Origin: Deroplatys truncata
Taxonomy: Eukaryota > Arthropoda > Insecta > Mantodea > Mantidae
Length of the DNA: 64,000 nt
Assembly (NCBI GenBank): GCA_030765065.1
Contig: CM060989.1
Span: 62,386,001-62,450,000 of the forward strand
Direction of reading: 5' to 3'
A program made the translations under genes and the position numbers. Every line of letters starts with the position of its first letter. Within the stretch, counting starts at the first letter, position 1. This document shows, in pieces, positions 55,556 through 64,000 of the stretch. A model generated the notes under the pieces. It ran no database searches. It saw only the letters and a program-made list of their open reading frames with translations, and was not told where the DNA came from.

Positions 55556-56345
55556 GGTGTGGACTGTGATGTGTCTATGGCTGTGTGTTGTGTCTACAGG
55601 AGGTAAGCTCAGACGATGTTTTACTCCGCCGGGCAGAGAAGGCACCACCTGCTCGCACCGAGAGCTTCCTCAAATGAGGTGCCTCAAAGTAATCGAGCTG
55701 GATACGTCACCCCCGTACGATAGACTGGAAGTGGCCTGCTATGGCGGTTCTGAAGCATGGTGATGGGTAAACCTACCGAGCTCGAACACCGCCCGCGATC
55801 GTCAAGTCGCCGAAGCGAGGTCCCTACGGAAGGTTTTTGGAATCGGGAGATGATTAGTCCAGGTAGGAATTGATTAATAAGTAGACTGTATTCCATGTCA
55901 ATAACCCGCTACGGTAGTTGGTAGCAGTTACCGTACGGTAGTGCGGGTCAGTTCTGACTGCCCACTCGCTTTTTTTCTTTCTTTTCTTTTCGAGTGGAGG
56001 AGAAAATGATTTAATCACTGACCTCAGCCCCGATGGGAGTCGGGACTGAGAAAGTGGAACTCACAATAGTCGGCATACCCATTAAAACCTCCTGCACCGG
56101 ATGGAAGAAGGAAAAAGAAAAAGTGGAATAAGGTGGCTTTTTACGGTCCCGCATAGCACCCGCGTTAGTACGTGAAGGCTGTTGGCTGCCGCCCTATGGG
56201 CGGGAGCGGGTAAAGGTAGTTACTATGTTGCAGCCATGGAACCTGACTGCTACACTAGTGGGAATGGCGAGGGTTTGGAAGAAAATGGGCGTTTAGGAAT
56301 GAGGATGATACTGATGATCTGCTGATGTTGCTGGTTAAACTCCTT
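55556..56345. other. GC-rich region downstream of the gag-like ORF, unassigned
   Basis: Its GC content matches the gag-like ORF on its right rather than the rest of the window, so it is probably part of the same retroelement (between ORF1 and a lost ORF2, or 3' UTR). I see no endonuclease or reverse transcriptase motif in any frame. A pyrimidine-rich tract lies at 55970-55992. Confidence 0.45.
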
Positions 56346-57350
56346 TCATTGCTGCAAGAAGTTCGCGACTCTCTCCGGGTTACTCTTCAGTCTGGGACCA
56401 AGAGATGAGACCCGGATGGCTTCGGTGATGGCTGTGAGTCTGGATGAACTGCTGTCGAACTGCCCAGCCAGGAAAACCTGTTGAGCAGCTGATGTGGTTT
56501 GAAGATCCCTGATGAGTTCCTCCAGGGCTGACAGCTTCGTCGTCATGTTCAGGAACTCTGCGTGGAGATCCTGAACGGCGTCACGTAGGCCCTGGACTTC
56601 CTCGATGATCGGCGCTGGTGATGGTGTCGGTGGCTGTGGAGCCGTCACTGGTTGCGGCGAAGGTGCTGGTGGCTTCAGCGGTGCCTTCCTGCGAGGATGC
56701 AGGGGGCAGAGCGCTTGACCGGTGAAATGCGTTGACCCTCCACAAGTCGCACAGTAGCGGCGTCGACGGCGCAGGTCGTGCTGGGTACACGAAGAGGTGG
56801 TGCAGGCGGAACCACAATAGTGGAACCTAGGTTGTGCTGTGCATGTCGACTCCTCGTGCCCGTAAGCACAGCAGCGCCTGCAGGGTGTCTGGCGTTCTAA
56901 TCGGCTAACCGCGATTCGTAAGCACCGCCCTAACAAGGGCAGACCCGTCCTCAAGGCAGCTTCATAGTCGCCAGGGTCTGCGTACTCGATCCTGACGAGC
57001 GACGTGGGTCCCTGTGCTCCGAAGATCCGAGTGGCCTTCAAGGCTGAAGGCCACTGCTGGTGAGCTGACGAGGAACCTGACTCTACCTGACAGCGCTCTA
57101 CCTCCCATGAGGCACAGGTTGGGAAGCTCCCAGGATCGGCGGTGTGGAACCCAGTGATGTTGGCGGCGGCTACAGCGGCAGTCGCGGCGAGGCTGCGCTG
57201 GATGGCGGCTGCGGTCGGGGCATAGGTTGTCCCGGGCTGCGGCGAGTGCCGGAGGAGAAGAAGAGGGTCCGGCCTTCGCAGGCTCGGCGACTCTACGTTG
57301 CTTCTTCTTCGTGGCACCCTCTGGTTTATTGAGCTTGAACTACTTAACCC
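56346..57350 (-). pseudogene. Gag-like ORF1 of a non-LTR retrotransposon, without ATG
   Basis: An uninterrupted frame follows a stop at 57351-57353 and ends at 56346. Its first GTG is at 57317 (323 codons) and there is no ATG until very late, so the N-terminus is missing or translation would need a non-AUG start. The N-terminal third is Ala/Pro/Arg-rich. A middle region, TSLVRIEYADPGDYEAALRT, resembles the RNA-binding part of ORF1 proteins, and RIAVSRLERQTP leads into three Cys/His knuckles: CRRCCAYGHEESTC, HYCGSACTTSSC and YCATCGGSTHFTGQALC. A Pro-rich linker and a helical C-terminus (VQDLHAEFLNMTTKLSALEE) follow. The length and knuckle order fit gag-like ORF1 of jockey/R1-like elements. No ORF2 follows. 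Confidence 0.75.
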
Positions 57351-57544
57351 TTAGCGCTGTTGTACCTTACCTAACCGCTACTTACATTGTGTGCAGTTTG
57401 CTTATATTCTAGCGCCTTTGTGGTGTGTGTCAAAAAGTTATATACTATATACAATCTGTAGTGAACTTAGTTGTTTTGTGGCGGGTTGTCGTTACATCGA
57501 CATTTAAGGTTGGTTAGCCGTTTAAAAAGTGGCGAGAATAAGTT

Positions 57545-57900
57545 ATTTCTGTATCTCTCTCCATTTATTATTTGTTAAAAACATACAGGTCCTATTATTC
57601 TGTATGTATTTACTGCACACGCATATTCGTATTATGCAGGGGAATCTCGTGTATAAAATCGGGGTTCTCTGTACTCCAATGTATGTTATTTTGTGACGAA
57701 ACATAGTCGTAGAAATGGAAACATGCTTCGCCACAGAACAATATTAATTATTACTCTATCATCTCGCAAAACCCAGTTACAGAAATTTCGGTGGACGTCA
57801 CGCGAGCTGCCGTACAGTGACCACAGTGTGAGGGAAAATACTGTATGCAAGAAGGTGTATACTGACATGCCCAAAATATGGCCTCTAATGGAACGCAGGC
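57545..57900 (-). pseudogene. DDE transposase fragment
   Basis: The minus strand reads SSRDVHRNFCNWVLRDDRVI, INIVLW, then in a broken frame the YVTK..HTLEYREPRFYTRD region and CAVNTYRIIGPVCFLTNN. The order fits the segment around the first catalytic Asp and the VWCAVSxxRIIGPxFF block of insect transposases. The Asp itself is not readable, because the sequence after IVLW is rearranged. Confidence 0.55.
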
Positions 57901-58192
57901 TTTTATATTGGTACTGACATATCTAACCCCACCACCTGCCAGCGTGACCACTTTGAGTATGCTACTAGCCTCTGAATTGGCAGGTTACTTTATCTCCCTC
58001 AAAATATGGCCGATGCTAGTTGTCGATGTTCTGAATAATGGAGTACGTTTAAGACAATGCTTCATAAAGTCTTGATGCAAAATAAAATATAATATAAGCG
58101 TAGGAATAATGTAGCTAATGAAAGCTCTCATATAATTTCATAGCTGCCCATGCAAATTATTCTTCACCCCTAACTCTAGAAGGCCGAGTTAA

Positions 58193-59851
58193 GGCTGGTT
58201 CACAACCACCCGGTAACGGTAACCAGAACGGAAACGAGAACGGGAAGCAATCAATTTTGATTCACAACAGCCCGGTAACGAGAACGGGAATGCATATCGA
58301 TCACAAAGTGAAAGTCAATTTTGCGCATTGGGATTTCATTTGTTTTTAACTGACCAATGATATTTTTTCACCTACTTCCAAATTAGCCAAGCCAACGTCA
58401 AAATTCGATAGAGTAAACATTATCTAAATGCATATTCATTACATTTCCGATCCCTCTACTTATGCCAAACTTTCATTGCTTTATTTAATGGCATACATCA
58501 AAATTGTTTATTGTTCTTTTTACTTTCTCTACTACGTATAGTAAGTAGGGGAAGTATTGCATTCCACCCAAAAATTCGATACCGAGATTTCACCGGAAAT
58601 ACATGTTTTGAGACCTCCTGAATCCAAAAAAAGCATTTTTGGAAACATGTCCGTGTGTGTGTCTGTGTGTGTGTGTCTGTGTGTGTGTGTGTGTCTGTGT
58701 GTGTGTCTGTGTGTCTGTGAACAGCATAACTCAAAAACGAACAGTCGGATAAGCACCAAACTTGGTATTTACGTTCAGTATCTTCCAGAGATGCGACACG
58801 AAGGTTTTCAAGAAAATCCTTCCACCCCAGACTACCCTTTACATGGAACATTTTTCGAAACTTTTAATTTTCTCAAAAATGGCTCTAACGATTTTGATGA
58901 AAATACCATATGTTTAAGATAATATCATGAGAAATGAAATGTATATCTCGAATTTTCTGGGAATGTCTCCAAAAGTATTCTTCATTCTGAACGACTTTTG
59001 CGTAACTGGTAAACCTTAAGAGATAGACAAAATTTTACTACACAAAAAATGTAGATCGCGTTAAAATACACAACTTATGTCATATACATTTCTTTTGTTG
59101 AGTGAACCGTTTTCGAGATATTGCTTGTTATTTCCTTAAATTTTCCAATACTTATACTTTTTCTCAAATTCGTTATTCATTTTTTTATGTCCTGGACATG
59201 CAAAGAGAATGGAATGCGCCGCATAGCAACCAGCGTTAAAATATTTGACCATCGCTTAAAAGCTACCATATTCCCCTTGCATCTACAAGAAAATTACCAA
59301 TAAGGTTGACATCTCGATATCTCGATTAACATGAAGCATATGGAAAATAGGCGTTTGTAAAAATAGATTGTACAAGAGTAGAGAAAGTCATGTGAGTGTA
59401 ACACATCAGATTTTTTCATTTCCACCGGTTTTAACTGTTCTTTGTAGCTTTTGCCATTGTGTTTTTAGGTAATAGCCAGTTTTGAGTTGCATATAAACAA
59501 ACTACAAATGATTCTTTCACCAAAGGAATCAACGTTGATTAGATTTGCTGGTTTCGGGATGAGGTTAGGAAGCACATTTATTACTAATTCCTTAAAGTTT
59601 CATGTCACCAGCTTGCGACTATGGAGAGCACCAGTGGCTGTTTCATGTCACGCCCGCTTGGAATAACCTATAGAGTGAAGAGTTTAATATGCACAATAGG
59701 GATCTAATATACCGTGCCCGGGAACGAGAACGGGAAAGTTAAAAGTTGGGCAACTCTTCTTTCCCGTTCCCGGGGCCCGGGAAGCTTCCCATCGGTTGTG
59801 AACTTTCTTGTTCTTGTTCTGGTTACCGTTCTCCTTGGTTGTGAACCAGCC
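58193..59851. mobile_element. MITE-like element interrupted by family A
   Basis: The terminal inverted repeat ggctggttcacaacca lies at 58193, with its inverse tggttgtgaaccagcc ending at 59851. Subterminal zones carry repeated agaacgggaa/cccgttcc words on both sides. Flanks are ttaa (left) and ttta (right). Excluding the family A insert it is about 760 bp with no coding capacity. The superfamily is unknown. Confidence 0.75.
58516..59410 (-). mobile_element. Family A Helentron-like element, complete
   Basis: The left end is tttttactttctctactacg and the right end gtgagtgtaacacatcaga. It carries an expanded GT tract with CT interruptions (about 58653-58720). It is a close sister of 7719-8591, including the shared gcatagcaaccag variant. 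Confidence 0.9.
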
Positions 59852-60064
59852 TTTATGCTGTGTTGGTTTAGCTTTTCTTTGAACACCAATCGTATTGATA
59901 CTCTTTTATAGCGGCGGTATCAGGTGCATTTCACATCAATAATAATATCGATCATTGGTTCGTTTTTCTGTCCCTAAATTATTTTAAGACCAGTCGCATA
60001 AAAAAATGATACCGGCTGGGCGGAGTCAAAGGTTGGTTAGCTAAACGTGAAAACTTGTTATTAT

Positions 60065-60475
60065 TATTATTCCTTCATACACTACACACTTCTGTCTGTA
60101 GCAATCCACATATCTTGTTCGTGCTACGTTTTATTTGGTCTTCCAGTATTTCGTTTCCCTATTGGTTTATGGTTTTTGATATGGGATAGTAGTCTCTCTG
60201 TATTTATTCTTTGAAGATGACTTATCCACTTAGTTTTGTATTGTTGAATTTTTTTCTTTGAGATTGTATAATTAATTCATTTCCTATGTTTTCATTTCTT
60301 TTATAATCTGTTCTATTATATCCTGCCACTGCTCTTAAAAACTTCATTTCATTTACTTCCGAATATTCTTTTGTTTTTCTCCGTCATAATTCCCGATTCA
60401 CTCCCATAGTTATTTTGGCACTGATATCATTTTATAAAATTTTAATATTGCATCCTTTTATGGTGCCATTAAAAA
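60065..60475 (-). pseudogene. RTE-like LINE ORF2 C-terminus
   Basis: The minus strand encodes ITMGVNRELWRRKTKEYSEV, NEMKFLRAVAGYNRTDYKRN, ENIGNELIIQSQRKKFNNTK, then, after frame changes, GNEILEDQIKRS. The block MKFLRAVAGYNRTD is highly typical of RTE-type and related endonuclease-reverse transcriptase C-termini. The 3' end is an AAT-rich tail (ggaataataataataac). Confidence 0.72.
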
Positions 60476-60639
60476 AATTAAAGACTTCTATTTGTTTTAA
60501 TAAGATCAGATTATTTTTATGATAAAACTTACGAAGAGAAATACACTATTGCAATCTATGCGAATGGACCGTTTTTATGCTAGTTATAAAGAATATCCAA
60601 GAGATACATCTATCTGATCTCTTACGCAAGGAACATTAT

Positions 60640-61095
60640 TATACCCTTATCAGAGAACCATACTGTCAAACCCCTAGGTTGAAGTTTCAGCCAGAGGCTC
60701 GGGGTTTGTATTTGTACAAGAAAATATTCCACCCTATGTAAAAGGTGAAGATGCATATTATGGAACAGGCCCCCGAAATAGGGACATAACCCGAGGAAAG
60801 GATGAGGGGAGACCCGAAGGGCGACCAAATCCGGATGATGACGGGCGCAAGAAGACGGAGTTCCTAACTTTTCCAGATAGTACGCTCCGACAGCGCCCGG
60901 CCCACCCACGATCCCCTAACCTCCGGCGGTTCAGAGTCCTACAACCCTGAAGCAGATGTTAATGAAGGAGATGATGGGTATAGCAGAGAGGAATTTGCCT
61001 GCCGACCCGGTGAAACCACAAAAAACCCATGGACTGTTGTCGGGGATCGAACCGGACAAATTCGCTCCGTTCCAACGTATGTAATTATATTACTG
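60640..61095 (-). mobile_element. tRNA-derived SINE (family 1 variant)
   Basis: On the minus strand box B is tccggttcgatccccgac, followed by the core catgggttttttgtggttt and ggcaggcaaattcc. The body contains ttcagggttgtaggactc, ccgccggaggttaggg and ttgcgcccgtcatcatccg. The same body order is present at 10838-11560. Box A is degenerate. Confidence 0.72.
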
Positions 61096-61364
61096 TTCTT
61101 TTTTAAACTCTCCATCCTCATTATTTATGATTATTTGTACAAAATAGTCCTAAAAGTGGCAAGCGGGGGAGTGCCTCATAGCAAGAGAGGTCAGGACCCT
61201 ACATCATTTCTTTATTAAATCATCTTCTCTCTCCACTGGACTTAAGTCTTTGAAACCATCCAACACCTCCTGCTCGCCTTGAGTGTGACTTAACTCGAAC
61301 TCCTAACGAACTGTTATCCTTAACAACTCAGTCTTAAAACTATCAATCCAGGAGGCTTATTGCA

Positions 61365-61868
61365 CTATCTGATTTATGTTAATCCAACTAAACATTTACA
61401 GAAATGGTTTTGTTACTCACTTTCTTGTAGATACAAGGGCTTAGAGAAATAAAGTGATAGTCAAGTTTTTAAGAACGGGTCACTATGGGATGGATTTGAA
61501 GTTCCGTTCTCTTTGCATGACCACGAGAAAAACACATAATGAATAGTCACCAGTTCAGAAAAGTATGGCGTATCAATTCAAACCAATAATAAAGAATATC
61601 TCGGAAATGATTAATGCCTCACAAATTATAAACTGTGTTTTAACGAGATCATTTTTCCTAAGTTTCTGTCACTTACGGTTTACAAGTTATACAAAGTTTA
61701 TTCACAGGCTATTGCAGAAAATTAAAGAAATGTATTTTATTTGTCATGCAAATATCCTAAGTATACGGTATTTTAATCAAAATCATTAGAGCCATTAGAA
61801 AAACATTTTTTCCATATAAAGGGTAGTCTTCGCACCCTTGGAAACCTCTGAATTTAATTTCATAAGAA
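61365..61868 (+). repeat. Diverged Helentron-like copy (A/B intermediate)
   Basis: It includes tatctgatttatgttaatcc, gtcaagtttttaagaacggg, aagaatatctcggaaatgat and tttgtcatgcaaatatcc. It stops at ggtagtcttcgcacccttgg, just before a LINE tail begins. Confidence 0.6.
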
Positions 61869-61892
61869 GAGCTTACACTGTTAAATTATTTT

Positions 61893-62565
61893 CTTAGATA
61901 GCCAGGCTGCAGTTAAGGCTATAACTAGTCATAAGGTAACGCCAGGACTGGTTTTAAAACTGCTAAACATGCTCACAAGCTTGGCAGAACAGAATGAAGT
62001 TAAACTCATCTGGGTGCCGGGTCATAGTGGCATAGAGGAAAAAGAAAAAGCTGATGATCTTGCAAGACAAGGAGCACCTTTACAATTTATTGGGCCGAAG
62101 CCTGCTCTAGAAACATCTCGATGTTTAGTAAGAGAGGCTATTAAGAACTGGTCCAAAGTAGAACATCATAAAACCTGACTTAAAACTCCAGGAAACAAAC
62201 ACGGTAAACTATTTATTAGAAAACCATGTAAGAAAAGAGCTACTTAAATGTAGCAGACTTCAGCTGAGAACAATTATTGCATTTCTCACAGGACATGCTC
62301 CTTTGAAAAAGCATCTTAAGACGATGGGAGTGTTTCAGGGTAACTTAGATTGCAGATTGTGCAAGTAAGAACCTGAAACAGCCCAGCACATTACGTGAGG
62401 CCTTGGCTAACAGGAGGTATATTGCTCAATGTTTTTAGAACCAGAAGAATTTGAAACTAAATCTTTTACGAGACTGCATTCCTTGGTAAAGAGTGCAGGT
62501 GTCGTGAAATGGTTTTAAAACAATACAGGGAGTACAATAAAGCCAAGGCTGAAATGAGTCCGGAG
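61893..62565 (+). pseudogene. RNase H domain and C-terminus of a non-LTR retrotransposon
   Basis: The frame reads FLDSQAAVKAI (catalytic D..SQAA block), then LTSLAEQNEVKLIWVPGHSG and IEEKEKADDLARQGA, containing the H..G and N/K-ADxLAR blocks of LINE-encoded RNase H. In the next frames are FIGPKPALETSRC, AIKNWSKVEHHKT and ending KKHLKTMGVFQGNLDCRLC, EPETAQHI and FTRLHSLVKSAG, which is the typical C-terminus of jockey-like insect ORF2. The usual ENEKADELAR reads KEKADDLAR. Stops after 62178 and a 5' truncation show it is dead. Confidence 0.85.
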
Positions 62566-62649
62566 AAATGATGGAAATCTGTATTGGGCAAGACAAATGA
62601 ATACCAGATTTTCGGTTTTTAATTATGCTTTTCATAGGCAGGCATATAT

Positions 62650-62727
62650 GAAATTGTTCTAAATTTTTAGGGGTGGAGAATTCAGGGAGTCTCAAAACAT
62701 GTATTTGTGGTGAAATATCGATATTAA
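62650..62727 (+). repeat. Family A/B 3' block fragment
   Basis: The segment attcagggagtctcaaaaca to gtggtgaaatatcgatatt is the conserved block upstream of the hairpin. The hairpin is missing, replaced by the opposite-strand copy that begins here. Confidence 0.65.
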
Positions 62728-63619
62728 TTACTTTCTCTACTACGTATAGTAAGTAGAGGAAGTATTGTATTCCACCCAAAAATTCGATACCGAGATTTAA
62801 CCGGAAATACGTGTTTTGAGACCCCCTGAATCCAAAAAAAGCAGTTTTGGAAACATGTCCATGTGTGTGTCTGTCTGTGAACAGCATAACTCAGAAACGA
62901 ACAGTCGGATAAACACCAAACTTGGTATTTAGGTTCAGTATCTTCCAGAGATGCGACACGAAGGTTTTCAAGAAAATCCCCCCACCCCAGATTACCCTTT
63001 ACATAGAACATTTTTCGAAAATTTTAATTTTCTCAAAAATGGCTTTAACGATTTTGATTAAAATATCGTATGTTTAAGATATTTTCATGACAAATAAAAT
63101 GTATATCTTGAATTTTCTGGGAATGTCTCCAAAAGTATTCTTCATTGTGAACGACTTTTGCATAACTGGTAAACCATAAGAGATAGACACCATTTTACTA
63201 CACAAAAAATGTAGATCGCGTTAAAATACATAATTTATGTCATATACATTTTTGTTGTTGAGTGAACCATTTTCGAGATATTACTTGTTTTTCCCTTAAA
63301 CTTTTCAATACTTATTTTCTCAAATGGGAATTCGTTATTCATTTTTTGTCTTGGATATGCAAAGAGTATTAATCTGTGGGAAAGGGAATGGTGCTGCACC
63401 TAGCAACCAGCTATTAAAAGATATATATGTGCTTAAAGGCTACTGTATTTTCAAATTGCCATTGTAAATATATATTCCCCTTACATCTACAAGAAAATTA
63501 GCAATAAGATAGAGTCTGCAAATGTTTATCTCGATTAACATGAAGTAGATGGAGAATGAGAGTTTGTATAAATAGTTTGTACAAGAGTAGAGAAAGTCAT
63601 GTGCGTGTAACACATCAGA
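62728..63619 (-). mobile_element. Family A Helentron-like element, complete (variant)
   Basis: The left end is attactttctctactacgtat and the right end gtgcgtgtaacacatcaga. It carries the ggaatggtgctgcacctagc variant block also seen at 629-1523 and 8592-8870. The GT tract is short (62861-62880). Confidence 0.88.
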
Positions 63620-64000
63620 TTTTTAGAGTAAGTTTTTGTCTACTGTTAGTTTACAAGTTATACAAAGTTCATTCTGTCATTAAAAATCTGTCATGTTTGC
63701 AATAAAGTGCTAAAAACAGGCGCTGATATACATACTTAACGAAACGGGATTGAAATTCGGTGGCATGACTACCCCATCCCCAGTTTTAGAAATTTTGGAA
63801 AGGTTATGTAGCGTATGACAGTATGGAAGAATAGGAATTTTCAATAATGAAAGAGTTATCATAATCGGTTAGTGGTTTTTGAGATTACTCCCCCCTCCCC
63901 CATATACACACAAATATCTCTCTTTGTTATAGTACTTAATTCTTTTCTTCTTCTCCCTCTTCTTCTTACCTTCCATACTGTATTTGATAGAAAAATTAGG
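63620..64000. other. Mostly unassigned; short family B-like piece
   Basis: Bases 63627-63690 (gtttttgtctactgttagtt, gttatacaaagttcattctg) resemble the middle of family B. The rest contains a C-rich run and pyrimidine-rich stretches near 63890-63975 and no recognisable gene. Confidence 0.4.

Noticed and set aside
1-64000. CRISPR array, prophage, operon or other bacterial system
   Set aside because: There are no regularly spaced repeats with unique spacers, no compact gene arrays and no ribosome-binding-site pattern. The content is clearly that of an animal nuclear genome.

Overview
This looks like a piece of a large, AT-rich, repeat-dominated arthropod nuclear genome. The evidence is its mobile-element content: DD34D mariners, Tc3-like and other Tc1/mariner-superfamily transposase remnants, several tRNA-headed SINE families with a core resembling GGGTTTTTCGTGGTTTTCCC, and insect-type non-LTR retrotransposon tails. 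A polyneopteran insect (cockroach, termite or orthopteroid) is my best guess, but the sequence alone does not settle it. I found no convincing host protein-coding gene, no intact tRNA and no rRNA. Every protein signal I can recognise is a transposon or retrotransposon relic.

The window is dominated by one non-coding interspersed family, here called family A (about 23 full or partial copies on both strands, about 0.75-0.9 kb when complete). Read in its own direction it runs: TCTGATGTGTTACACTCACATG, a 12-bp motif ACTTTCTCTACT near the 5' end, an AT-rich body, a CA/GT microsatellite, a conserved block (tcaaaacatgtatttccgg), an imperfect hairpin CTACTTACTATACGTAGTAG, and the inverse of the 12-bp motif at the 3' end (AGTAGAGAAAGT), followed by an A-run. 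Subterminal rather than terminal inverted repeats, a 3' hairpin, an internal microsatellite and no visible target duplication match the published design of non-autonomous Helentrons (HINEs, DINE-1/INE-1-like). That assignment is inference. A second, older and more diverged family (B) shares the end plan, and family A copies are repeatedly inserted into it.

Layout. 1-9 kb: A and B copies, with a SINE and a LINE 3' end nested in one B copy. 9-11.8 kb: poorly repetitive sequence plus SINE pieces. 11.8-23.9 kb: A and B copies with two solo LTRs (16.4 and 22.4 kb) and SINEs. 23.9-26.4 kb: a SINE cluster inside and beside a LINE tail. 26.6-29.3 kb: three A copies. 30-31.9 kb: two TTAA-flanked non-autonomous transposons. 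33.2-35.1 kb: a dead DDE transposon split by an internally deleted mariner. 37.3-38.8 kb: A inside B. 39.2-40.5 and 50.0-51.2 kb: two mariners of one family on opposite strands. 41.0-44.4 kb: a three-level nest (family A, containing a SINE, containing a solo LTR). 44.4-47.8 kb: a LINE tail, a DDE transposase relic and old family B/C copies. 51.9-55.2 kb: a Tc3-like element interrupted by a 1.8-kb transposon with about 290-bp inverted repeats. 56.3-57.35 kb: a gag-like ORF with zinc knuckles and no ATG. 58.2-59.85 kb: a MITE interrupted by family A. 60-62.6 kb: an RTE-like tail, a SINE and an RNase H tail.

The parts do not work together as a pathway. What the window records is a relative-age stack of insertions, read from which element interrupts which. 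Coordinates of divergent repeats are good to about 5-20 bases. Element ends with named target duplications are more exact.
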